A DNA stretch of 9,602 nucleotides from Dehalococcoidia bacterium UBA2160 (GTDB taxonomy: Bacteria; Chloroflexota; Dehalococcoidia; Lucifugimonadales; UBA1123), in assembly GCA_002328865.1 (NCBI GenBank), contig DCWO01000079.1:4008-13609 (forward strand), read 5' to 3'. Position numbers and translations under genes: made by a program. Under the pieces are notes generated by a model, which had not been told where the DNA came from, searched no databases, and saw only the letters and a list, made by a program, of their open reading frames with translations. Of this stretch, positions 1 to 6,063 are shown piece after piece. How positions within the stretch are numbered: position 1 is the stretch's first letter; every line of letters begins with the position of its first letter.

Positions 1-261
1 ATTTTTCAACTCGCATTCAGATTACAACGACACGCATAAGCACGCATCGTGTTGGAGGCCTATTTTGACGGCGACAAGGTGTTGAACGACGCATCGGTCG
101 AAAGGATGAGTCAGGCATGGCGTCGGGCATCGAGATGTAAGTCACATGCGCCAAAGTGGACGCCTAGGACATCGCCTCGATGGCGCCGACTATCTATCAT
201 TCGATCTCGAACTCCCGCGAGTCCGAACGCCGGGCAACCGGCCTGCTGTTTTTGGTCTCGA
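1..261. other. Left-edge stretch without a supportable gene
   Basis: I see no convincing coding region here. A reading frame open from position 49 runs into the SnoaL-like gene, but its translation before residue 91 is arginine- and serine-rich low-quality sequence that resembles no family I know. A 30-codon frame at 180-272 lacks a ribosome binding site. The stretch probably contains the 3' flank of an unseen neighbour plus the upstream region of the SnoaL-like gene. No repeats or tRNA-like folds were noticed. Confidence 0.5.
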
Positions 262-290
262 TTGACGAGTGAGCGCCGCCCAGATAGAAT
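262..290 (+). promoter_or_regulatory. Sigma70-type promoter of the SnoaL-like gene
   Basis: A -35 box TTGACG (262-267) is followed after exactly 17 bp by a -10 box TAGAAT (285-290), each matching 5 of 6 consensus positions. The predicted transcription start near 297 leaves a short leader of about 22 nt that contains the ribosome binding site GGAGG (308-312), 6 nt before the ATG at 319. This arrangement also argues that translation starts at 319 and not further upstream. Confidence 0.6.
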
Positions 291-318
291 TCGCCAATCT
301 CAACATTGGAGGCTGTCA

Positions 319-735
319 ATGTCCGAAGAGAACAAGGCATTCGTACGTCGTTGGTTCGACAGCTTCGCGTCAGGAAGGTTCGACGAACTACGAGAGTCGT
401 GCGGGCCCGGCCACGTCTTCCACTTTCCGATGGCCCCTGTGCCGTTGGACGCCGACGCACATATCGGCGTGCAGGGGGCGGCGCTCGCGGCCATTCCCGA
501 CCTGAGTTTCGCAATCGAGCGACAGATCGCCGAAGGGGATCTGGTGACGACGATGTTCGTGCTCACCGGCACTCACCAGGCCGAGTTCCAGGGCTTGCCT
601 GCCACGGGCAACGCCATCTCCATTCGCGGCACAAACGTCATGCGCATCGTCGACGGGAAGAACGCCGAAGAGTGGGACGCCCTCGACACCCTGGCCTTCA
701 TGCAGCAGCTCGGAGCGATTCCGGCGCAAGAGTAG
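319..735 (+). CDS. SnoaL-like ester cyclase family protein
   Basis: The 138-residue product has the pattern of the SnoaL-like/NTF2-like alpha+beta barrel family (ester cyclase, COG5485 type). It has an N-terminal helix with the FVRRWFDSFASGRFDEL pattern at about residues 8-24, a middle segment IPDLSFAIERQIAEGDLV around 64-81, a GTHQAEFQGLPATGN strand-turn around 88-102, and a C-terminal RIVDGKNAEEWDALD strand around 109-123. Members are small soluble dimers with a hydrophobic pocket. Some cyclise polyketides, but most bacterial ones have no known substrate, so no reaction is assigned. ATG 319 is chosen because GGAGG lies 6 nt upstream, a 17-bp-spaced promoter precedes it, and family homology begins there. 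The gene stands alone, converges with the gamma-glutamyltransferase-like gene, and is followed by a MITE-like element 7 bp after its stop. Confidence 0.85.
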   Translation: MSEENKAFVRRWFDSFASGRFDELRESCGPGHVFHFPMAPVPLDADAHIGVQGAALAAIPDLSFAIERQIAEGDLVTTMFVLTGTHQAEFQGLPATGNAISIRGTNVMRIVDGKNAEEWDALDTLAFMQQLGAIPAQE

Positions 736-742
736 CCACCGC

Positions 743-905
743 CTAGTGTCCTGAGTCGCATATTCAGTGCACAAGTCGGGAATCAAGCGGAAACGCCGGG
801 GTGGTTCGACAGGCTCACCACGAACGGGAACCCCTTACTCCGTTCGGCCTGAGCTTGTCGAAGGCTCACGGCATCATGATACGAACTGCTAACTCAGGAC
901 ACTAG
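743..905. mobile_element. MITE-like element with 14-bp terminal inverted repeats
   Basis: The element is bounded by perfect 14-bp inverted repeats, CTAGTGTCCTGAGT at 743-756 and its complement ACTCAGGACACTAG at 892-905. Each end carries TA within CTAG (TA at 744-745 and 903-904), which fits the TA target duplication of IS630/Tc1-mariner elements. There is no transposase frame inside, so it would be a non-autonomous, 163-bp miniature element moved in trans. Its centre is a second, larger stem-loop (803-864). It sits between the stops of two convergent genes (735 and 927), a neutral site for insertion, and may act as a two-way transcription terminator there. The family assignment is inferred from the ends only. 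Confidence 0.6.
803..864. repeat. Palindromic stem-loop of the GTTCGACAGGCTCA type
   Basis: Two 25-nt arms, 803-827 and 840-864, are imperfect inverted repeats: 19 of 25 positions pair around a 12-nt loop (828-839). The left arm contains GTTCGACAGGCTCACC and the right arm CCTGAGCTTGTCGAA. From memory, near-identical palindromes with cores such as TTCGACAGGCTCAG and CGAACGG are dispersed in intergenic spacers of many environmental bacteria. Here the palindrome is nested inside the MITE-like element, so it may travel with it. As RNA it would form a stable hairpin from either strand. Confidence 0.6.
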
Positions 906-926
906 ATCAAGTTCGCTGTCAAATCC

Positions 927-2678
927 TTAGTACCCCATCGCGATGGCGGGACGGAACGCGTCTACCCCAGCGTGGAGGAGGCCCGTGTCGTAGTCGATGG
1001 TGATCGCCGACGGTCGGGAGAAATTGCCCGTCATGCCGGGCTCCTCCTCGACGACCTTGACCAAATGGCCCAGGTCGCGCAGCCCTTGAACGACATGCTC
1101 GGGTATCCTGGCATCTACCAGTGTCTCGCGACCGCTGGCATCGACGGTGGGCTGGACAAGCGCCTCCTGCGGCGACATGCCGAACGCCACCACGTTCGAG
1201 ACGACCTGCACGCCCCGGTTCATGATTTTCCGCGCGCCGGGAGCTCCCTGGCACAGCACCGGTCTGCCTTCCTTGAACACCATCACCGGCGCCATGTTGT
1301 TCAGCGGCCGCTTCCAGCCCCCCAGCGAATTCGCGTACCCGGCCATCGGGATGAACCACGCCATCCCGCCCGTAAGGTAAACGCCCGTGCCTGGCGGGTT
1401 CAATCCGGAGCCGAAGAAACCGGTGTGCGTGGTCGAAACCGCGTTGCGATCCTTGTCCACCACGTTGATATGGGTTGTGTCCTCGTCATTGCCGTCCATG
1501 GCGGCTTGGGGAACCGGCACGCCGGCTTTGCCGCCCTGATGACGCCAGGGGTCGTGGACTGCCCTCTCCAGGTAGTAAGCCCACGGCTCCTCGTCCGACC
1601 CCACGCCGATATCCGCTCGGTCCGATTTTTCGATGAGCCCGGCCACCTCGCGACCATACTCCCCCGAAAGCATGCCCGCGAGCGGCACGTCGGCGTGCTC
1701 CCAGTCGCCCAGATATCGGAACCGGTCCGCGTAGGCGTGACGGGCGGCCTGGATGAACGCGTGCAGGTGTTCGACAGAGTTCTGCTCCATGTTCGCGATG
1801 CCGAGATTTTCGAGTATGCGGTACACTTGCATGTTCGTGACGGCCCCGCTGGGAGTGGGCACGATGTTCACCTCATGCCCCAGGTACGGCACGGTCAGCG
1901 GCGGAGACACCCTAGCCTCGTAGTCGTGCAAGTCCTGAGCCGTCAGAACTCCCCCGGAGTCGCGCATGTACCGGCCGATCTCGTCGGCGATTTCGCCCTC
2001 GTACATTGCTGCGGCGCCGCGCTTGCCAATCTTTCGAAGCAGGTCGCCGAGCTCTCGCTGCACGACCTTCTCTCCAGGCTGAGGATGGCTTCGAGGCGGC
2101 CTGCCATCGGGCAGCCACATCGAGGCGATGTACGGGTCCTTGCCGAACATCTCGGGATTGTTGGCCGCGTAAAGCGTGAGGTGCCAGTTCGCTTCGAATC
2201 CGTCAGACGCCAGAGCGACGGACGGTTCCACGACCTGCTCCAGCGGCAGCGACCCGAACCGGCCATGCGCTTCGCACAGTCCCGCGCACGTCCCAGGCAC
2301 GGTGACCGACAGCGGCCCGTCTCGGTTGGCGCCGTCCTCGACGTCGAAGAGTTGGATGCCGCCCGCGGGAGCCGGGCCGATCACCTTGTACATGTCCGGA
2401 TGGGCGTTGCGAGGGGCACGGCCGTTGAAGTCGATGGCGTAGGTCTTCCCCTCGGCGGCCATGTGCACCAACATGTACCCCATCCCCGCGATGGTCGCCA
2501 TATACGGCTCCAGGACGATGTTGCAGAACGCCATGGCGACCGCCGCGTCGACGGCGTTTCCGCCTGCCTTCAGCATCGCCATCCCCGCTTCCGCCGATGG
2601 CGGCTGCATGGCGGTTACCGCTCCGTTTTCGGCGACGACCTCAAGTTTGCTCGGATTCCAGACGCTTCTCGATACCAT
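927..2678 (-). CDS. Gamma-glutamyltransferase-family N-terminal nucleophile hydrolase
   Basis: The 583-residue product aligns along its length with gamma-glutamyltransferases, which cleave gamma-glutamyl amides after self-cleavage into large and small subunits. The predicted nucleophile is Thr401, the first Thr of DTTHINVVDKDRNAVSTTHT. Cleavage there would leave a small subunit of about 183 residues. KRPLNNMAPVMV and CQGAPGARKIMN correspond to the usual KRPLSSMSPT and GSPGGSR segments, so the serine pair and one of the oxyanion glycines differ. DFREMAP is DFNGRAP here, and the NNQMDDF loop is TGGMAWF. No signal peptide is visible, so it is probably cytoplasmic. The start at 2678 is favoured over 2735 by GAGGT about 8 nt upstream. 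Substrate cannot be assigned; it may be a non-glutathione acylase or amidase of the superfamily. The gene diverges from the MFS gene. Confidence 0.88.
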   Translation of the reverse strand: MVSRSVWNPSKLEVVAENGAVTAMQPPSAEAGMAMLKAGGNAVDAAVAMAFCNIVLEPYMATIAGMGYMLVHMAAEGKTYAIDFNGRAPRNAHPDMYKVIGPAPAGGIQLFDVEDGANRDGPLSVTVPGTCAGLCEAHGRFGSLPLEQVVEPSVALASDGFEANWHLTLYAANNPEMFGKDPYIASMWLPDGRPPRSHPQPGEKVVQRELGDLLRKIGKRGAAAMYEGEIADEIGRYMRDSGGVLTAQDLHDYEARVSPPLTVPYLGHEVNIVPTPSGAVTNMQVYRILENLGIANMEQNSVEHLHAFIQAARHAYADRFRYLGDWEHADVPLAGMLSGEYGREVAGLIEKSDRADIGVGSDEEPWAYYLERAVHDPWRHQGGKAGVPVPQAAMDGNDEDTTHINVVDKDRNAVSTTHTGFFGSGLNPPGTGVYLTGGMAWFIPMAGYANSLGGWKRPLNNMAPVMVFKEGRPVLCQGAPGARKIMNRGVQVVSNVVAFGMSPQEALVQPTVDASGRETLVDARIPEHVVQGLRDLGHLVKVVEEEPGMTGNFSRPSAITIDYDTGLLHAGVDAFRPAIAMGY

Positions 2679-2776
2679 GGATTGACCTCGCTGACCCATA
2701 TCTCGATGGTGTACAATCTTGCCGTCATTATGCAAGCTGATTCCGCAATCTCAGTTCATTTCCCGATGCCGTCGAC
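2679..2776. promoter_or_regulatory. Divergent intergenic promoter region
   Basis: These 98 bp separate two divergent starts and must hold promoters for both unless transcription comes from elsewhere. On the minus strand CATAAT (2732-2727) is a possible -10 for the hydrolase gene. On the plus strand TACAAT (2712-2717) is a possible -10 for the transporter gene. Neither has a good -35 at 16-18 bp: the TTGACC at 2682-2687 lies 24 bp before TACAAT. The two candidate sites are only 9 bp apart, so polymerases would compete. The assignments of individual boxes are tentative. Confidence 0.35.
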
Positions 2777-4066
2777 GTGGCAGTAGAGGACGCGGGCACG
2801 GAGCCCGCATCGGATCGGGTTCCGGACGAGTCGCATACCGCCACGCCCCCGTCTCTCCCGCCGTGGGCTGCATTCGCGTTCAGCGACTACCGCATCCTGT
2901 GGATTTCATCCGTATCATCGCTGATCACCATGCAGCTCCGGATGTTGGTGGCGGGCGTCTGGCTCTATGACGAAACCGGCTCCGGGGTCCAACTCGGGAT
3001 GCTGGGCGTGGTCCAACTGGCAGTCCAACTGCCCGGGACCCTTTACGGCGGCGCGCTGGCCGATCAGATGGACCGCAAGAAGCTCATCGCTCTGACCCAG
3101 TCCTTCAGCTTCGTCGTAATTGCTCTGCTCGCGGTGCTCATGGCCACCGAAAACTTGGCCCCGTGGCACATCTACGCGTCGACCGCGTTCTTGGGCATCA
3201 CCAGCATGCTCGGCAACCCAGCCCGGTCTGCCTTGACCGCGAATCTGGTGCCGAGAACGCACTTGATGCACGCGGTGACCGCCAACACCGCCACGTTCCA
3301 GATCGGGGCGATCCTCGCGCCGTTGGCCTTCGCCGGCGCCGTAACCAGATTTGGCATGACTCCGACTTTTGCGCTGGCCGCCGTGTTCGCTGTCCCCGCG
3401 TTCGTGATGCCGTTGCTGATTCGCACGCAGGGCGTCCCGATGGACCGCCAAGACGAGGGTTCGATGGTACGCAGGATAATCGAGGGCTTCCATTACGTCC
3501 GGCGGCACCCCATACTGCCTGGACTATACATCATGGACATGGGCGTGACCATAGTCAGCCACTACCGCCTGATATTGCCCATGATCGCCGACAAGATGTT
3601 TCGCGCTGGCGCCGGGGCCGTCGGCATTCTCAACGCCGCCAACTCTTTCGGCGGTGTCATCGGAACGTTCGCGGTGCTGTCCCTTACGCGGTTCCGTGCC
3701 AAGGGGATGCTGGTCGTTTATGCCACGCTCGTCTACGCCGTGCTGCTGATCGCGTTCGGCTTTAATACGTGGCTGTGGTTGGGGACGATAATCATCATCG
3801 GCATGGGCGCGTCCGACGCGATCGGAATGACGACCCGTCAGACGACCGTCCAACTCACCACGTCGGACAACATGAGAGGCAGGGCAGTCAGCTTCTCCTC
3901 GATGTCCGCGATGAGCGCCAACAACCTGGGCACATTCGAGGTCGGCTTCATGTCGGAGCAAATCGGCGCCGGCCCTACAATGATCCTTGGGGGCGTGATC
4001 GGCGTTGTGGTGGTCCTAGCGATGTGGGGACTTGTACGAGGAATGCGGGAGTACAGGTACCCGTAG
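2777..4066 (+). CDS. MFS transporter, probable drug/metabolite exporter
   Basis: The 429-residue product is a Major Facilitator Superfamily permease of the MFS_3/enterobactin-exporter-like type, located in the inner membrane. After a soluble Pro-rich N-terminus (1-36), about 11-12 hydrophobic segments follow, beginning near residue 40. The loop between helices 2 and 3 carries the family motif A as GGALADQMDRKK (91-102). A long polar loop lies at about 216-245 between the two six-helix halves, and NMRGRAVSF (365-373) resembles the motif before helix 11. Length is normal for the family. The start is GTG at 2777, without a clear Shine-Dalgarno sequence. It is the only standard start between the in-frame stop at 2738 and the first helix. 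Substrate is unknown. Being divergent from a hydrolase gene suggests, but does not prove, export of a related compound. The gene converges with the DUF6295-type gene, with 18 bp between the stops. Confidence 0.88.
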   Translation: MAVEDAGTEPASDRVPDESHTATPPSLPPWAAFAFSDYRILWISSVSSLITMQLRMLVAGVWLYDETGSGVQLGMLGVVQLAVQLPGTLYGGALADQMDRKKLIALTQSFSFVVIALLAVLMATENLAPWHIYASTAFLGITSMLGNPARSALTANLVPRTHLMHAVTANTATFQIGAILAPLAFAGAVTRFGMTPTFALAAVFAVPAFVMPLLIRTQGVPMDRQDEGSMVRRIIEGFHYVRRHPILPGLYIMDMGVTIVSHYRLILPMIADKMFRAGAGAVGILNAANSFGGVIGTFAVLSLTRFRAKGMLVVYATLVYAVLLIAFGFNTWLWLGTIIIIGMGASDAIGMTTRQTTVQLTTSDNMRGRAVSFSSMSAMSANNLGTFEVGFMSEQIGAGPTMILGGVIGVVVVLAMWGLVRGMREYRYP

Positions 4067-4084
4067 AGATTGTGTACGTTCGCT

Positions 4085-4354
4085 CTAATCCGCTGCCGGG
4101 TGTGACTCCACCGGCTCTTCGAGAGCCGTCACGATAGCGGCGACGAGAGCCCGCGCAGACTCCTCGGTCAGCTCCACGGCCACTCGGGCGTCGACTCCCA
4201 TCGCGGTATTGACGAAGTCGATGTTCAAGGTGTGCTCGGCCTGGGTGTAGAAAGGATGATCGAAGTACACCCTGGCCTCGGTGACCGGGATCCAGCCCTT
4301 CGCGGTCTTTCCGCTTCCCGTGATCTCGGCTATTTCCGTGAGTAGCGTGCACAT
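4085..4354 (-). CDS. DUF6295-type small conserved protein
   Basis: This 89-residue product begins MCTLLTEIAEITGSGK, continues with GWIPVTEARVYFDHPF and AEHTLNIDFVN, and ends in the helix-like stretch VAVELTEESARALVAAIV. I recognise this as the pattern of a conserved small family of unknown function (DUF6295, from memory, mostly in Actinomycetota and Chloroflexota). The conserved MCT start, the GSGK turn and the FDHPF motif are present. No signal peptide or membrane segment is visible, so it is probably cytoplasmic. ATG 4354 is chosen over 4375 because GGAGG (4364-4360) lies 5 nt upstream and the family starts at MCT. It lies 86 bp downstream of the dienelactone hydrolase gene on the same strand and may be cotranscribed with it. 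An inverted repeat sits just ahead of its ribosome binding site. Confidence 0.8.
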   Translation of the reverse strand: MCTLLTEIAEITGSGKTAKGWIPVTEARVYFDHPFYTQAEHTLNIDFVNTAMGVDARVAVELTEESARALVAAIVTALEEPVESHPAAD

Positions 4355-4367
4355 GTGGCCCTCCGGC

Positions 4368-4383
4368 GGCGCCAATCGGCGCC
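4368..4383 (-). promoter_or_regulatory. GC hairpin next to the ribosome binding site
   Basis: Perfect 6-bp arms GGCGCC (4368-4373) and GGCGCC (4378-4383) flank a 4-nt loop. In the minus-strand transcript this hairpin ends 3 nt before the Shine-Dalgarno sequence of the DUF6295-type gene. It could affect ribosome access or protect the 5' end after processing. A regulatory role is inference. Confidence 0.35.
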
Positions 4384-4409
4384 CATAACTCGGTTTCGGA
4401 TGACGATAA

Positions 4410-4429
4410 GGACCGTTGCATTGCGGTCC
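4410..4429 (-). terminator. Possible weak terminator between hydrolase and DUF6295-type genes
   Basis: Inverted repeat arms GGACCG (4410-4415) and CGGTCC (4424-4429) enclose an 8-nt loop. The repeat begins 11 nt after the stop codon of the dienelactone hydrolase gene on the minus strand. The following bases (TTATCGTC) are only mildly T-rich, so it would be an inefficient terminator or attenuator that could lower expression of the downstream small gene. Confidence 0.3.
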
Positions 4430-4440
4430 GAGGCGAAGAG

Positions 4441-5184
4441 CTAGGCGCTCAAGTGTTGCTCATACCAGGCGAAGACCTTGCGCCAGCCGTCGACTGCCTG
4501 CTCGACTCGGTACGACGCCCGGTCGACGGCGAAGAATCCATGGCCGGCGCCCTCGTATCGGTGGAATTCGTACGTCTTGCCGTGCTGTTTCAGCGCTTCT
4601 TCGTGCTGGTCAACCTCCGCAGGTGACGGCGACCCATCGTCCTGTCCGAATATGCCCAGCAGCGGACATCGGAGGTTCGGCGTCATGTCGATTGGCGCCA
4701 CGGGCAGGTTGTCCGAGAGTTGGTCGGGGGACATGACCACACGACCTCCCCAGCAGTCCACGGCAGCGTCGACGTCGAGCGTCGATGCAACGACCACGAT
4801 CTGCCGGCCTCCGGAGCAGAAGCCGATCACGCCCACTTTGCCGTTGTGGTATGGCAGGGATCGGAGGTGGGATATCGCGCCGTCGACGTCACCGAGGCAC
4901 TGCGCGTCGGATACACCGCCCTCGGTCCGTACCCTGGCGGCCACGTCATCCACGCTTCCGGGACCGGCGCGATGGTGCAGGCTGGGAGAGATGCATGCGT
5001 AGCCGTTGTAGGCGAACTTCCGGGCCATCTCTTTTGAGGCCTCGTCCCATCCCGGCATGTGGTGAATCAGAACCACACCCGGATACGGCCCGGCCCCAAG
5101 CGGCCGCGCCAGGTAGGCGTCGATAGTGTCGCCATTGTGGCCTTCCACGCGGACGGTCTCGGCCAACATTCCCTCATACGTCAT
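4441..5184 (-). CDS. Dienelactone hydrolase family protein
   Basis: The 247-residue product is an alpha/beta hydrolase of the dienelactone hydrolase family (usual length about 230-250), predicted to be soluble and cytoplasmic. The catalytic triad is visible: Cys123 in the nucleophile elbow GFCSGG (122-126), Asp183 in GQDDGSP, and His215 in GAGHGF. The N-terminal strand-turn GVVLIHHMPGWDE (36-48) supplies the usual oxyanion-side segment. Classical members open the lactone ring of dienelactone to maleylacetate in chloroaromatic breakdown. Many relatives act on other esters, and no aromatic-pathway genes are present here, so the substrate is open. ATG 5184 is chosen because GGAGG (5194-5190) lies 5 nt upstream; the GTG at 5196 would overlap that site. 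It has its own promoter at 5323-5351 and is not simply the tail of the lipB operon. Confidence 0.9.
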   Translation of the reverse strand: MTYEGMLAETVRVEGHNGDTIDAYLARPLGAGPYPGVVLIHHMPGWDEASKEMARKFAYNGYACISPSLHHRAGPGSVDDVAARVRTEGGVSDAQCLGDVDGAISHLRSLPYHNGKVGVIGFCSGGRQIVVVASTLDVDAAVDCWGGRVVMSPDQLSDNLPVAPIDMTPNLRCPLLGIFGQDDGSPSPAEVDQHEEALKQHGKTYEFHRYEGAGHGFFAVDRASYRVEQAVDGWRKVFAWYEQHLSA

Positions 5185-5322
5185 CACTTCCTCCACACGT
5201 TGTTAGCTGATTCGCCCGAACGCCTAGCGGTGTTGCGTAAATGCCATTAGCTTGGAAATCTCCGCGACCGCGTCTGCACGTGATGCACAGATATAGAAGC
5301 TTGTGTTCGTACGATACCGAGC

Positions 5323-5351
5323 AGAATACAACCATGACGAGATCGTGTCAA
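5323..5351 (-). promoter_or_regulatory. Promoter of the dienelactone hydrolase gene
   Basis: On the minus strand a perfect -35 box TTGACA (5351-5346) is followed after 17 bp by TATTCT (5328-5323), which matches 4 of 6 positions of the -10 consensus. Transcription would begin near 5316, giving an unusually long leader of about 130 nt before the ATG at 5184. The leader includes a 7-codon frame (5247-5224, MAFTQHR) without a clear ribosome binding site. The promoter lies just beyond the lipB stop codon. Confidence 0.6.
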
Positions 5352-5355
5352 ATTC

Positions 5356-5371
5356 TGATGCAAATGCATCA
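5356..5371. promoter_or_regulatory. Perfect 16-bp palindrome, candidate operator
   Basis: TGATGCA (5356-5362), a 2-bp spacer AA, and TGCATCA (5365-5371) form a perfect inverted repeat. It sits 4 bp upstream of the TTGACA box of the dienelactone hydrolase promoter, with its centre near -47 relative to the predicted start. That is a position typical of activator sites, though a repressor is also possible. The same half-site TGATGCA recurs at 5281-5287 in the leader. No regulator gene is in the window. Confidence 0.45.
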
Positions 5372-5375
5372 CAGT

Positions 5376-6059
5376 TTACCCGAGAGAAGCGACCACACCG
5401 AAAACTCGCTCGAAGTGAGGCGTCAGCTTGTCCATCGTCACTTCCACGGCGACCGGTCGGCCCAACTCTCGGGCGATCGACGTGACTTCGGCGTCGGGCA
5501 TGCCGCAGGGGATAATGCAGTCGAAGTAGGACAGATCCGGGTCGACGTTCAGGGCGAACCCGTGCATCGTGACGCCCCGGCTCACCTTCACACCGATGGC
5601 GGCGATCTTGGCGTCGCCCGCCCACACCCCTGTCGGACGGTCTTCGCTGGATGCCGAGACGCCGATCTCGGCCAGTGAGTCGATGATCACTCGCTCCAGC
5701 GCGCGGACGTATTCCAACGGACCGCTTCTTCGGCTCCGGAGGTTCAATATGGGATAGCCGACGATTTGCCCTGGCCCGTGATAGGTTGCCTGCCCCCCTC
5801 GGTCCGTGTGTCGCACCTCGACGCCTAATTCCAGCAGCCTGTTCTCGTCGGCAAGGATATCGGAGCCGGCGCCGCGGCGGCCCAGCGTGAACACGTGAGG
5901 GTGTTCCAGCAACAGGAGAGTCTCCGGTCGACGGCCTTCAGCGACCTCTTGGTGAAGCGTGCGTTGGAGCTCCAGCGCTTCGTCGTAGGCGACGCGGCCG
6001 GGGCGAAGCACGGTGCACGCGGTCGTCTTGGCGGATGGCTGAATACTGCCAGTTCGCAT
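5376..6059 (-). CDS. lipB: Lipoyl(octanoyl) transferase LipB
   Basis: The 227-residue product transfers the octanoyl group from octanoyl-acyl carrier protein to the lipoyl-domain lysine of 2-oxoacid dehydrogenases and the glycine cleavage H protein. This is the first step of protein lipoylation in the cytoplasm. The family signature RGGQATYHGPGQ is at 87-98. The active-site Lys151 lies in KIAAIGVK and the acyl-accepting Cys185 in IPCGM. TLGRRG (58-63) and MHGFALNVDPDL (165-176) are further conserved blocks. Length is normal. ATG 6059 follows the E2 stop codon by 4 nt, so translation is probably coupled to E2, whose lysine it would modify. No strong ribosome binding site is seen. LipA, which would insert the sulfurs, is not in the window. 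Confidence 0.95.
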   Translation of the reverse strand: MRTGSIQPSAKTTACTVLRPGRVAYDEALELQRTLHQEVAEGRRPETLLLLEHPHVFTLGRRGAGSDILADENRLLELGVEVRHTDRGGQATYHGPGQIVGYPILNLRSRRSGPLEYVRALERVIIDSLAEIGVSASSEDRPTGVWAGDAKIAAIGVKVSRGVTMHGFALNVDPDLSYFDCIIPCGMPDAEVTSIARELGRPVAVEVTMDKLTPHFERVFGVVASLG

Positions 6060-6063
6060 CGGC

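Noticed and set aside
180..272. 30-codon plus-strand frame near the left edge
   Set aside because: No ribosome binding site, no recognisable sequence, and its end overlaps the -35 box of a good promoter.
49..318. N-terminal extension of the SnoaL-like frame back to position 49
   Set aside because: The added 90 residues are Arg/Ser-rich without family similarity, and the promoter, ribosome binding site and family homology all support ATG 319.
2682..2717. TTGACC (2682) paired with TACAAT (2712) as the MFS promoter
   Set aside because: The spacer is 24 bp, too long for a sigma70-type promoter. Only the -10 candidate was kept, at low confidence.
972..2786. 604-codon open frame antisense to the gamma-glutamyltransferase-like gene
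   Set aside because: It is a shadow of GC-rich codon usage on the opposite strand. Its translation is Arg/His-rich without recognisable domains, and the minus-strand protein aligns along its whole length with a known family.
4112..4128. Hairpin CGGCTCT-TCG-AGAGCCG as terminator of the MFS gene
   Set aside because: It has a perfect 7-bp stem but lies inside the coding end of the convergent DUF6295-type gene and has no T-tract on the plus strand. It could still stabilise the 3' end of the transporter mRNA.
5356..5371. The 16-bp palindrome as the lipB transcription terminator
   Set aside because: The stem is AT-rich with a 2-nt loop and no T-tract follows, so it would be a poor terminator. Its position against a promoter fits an operator better.
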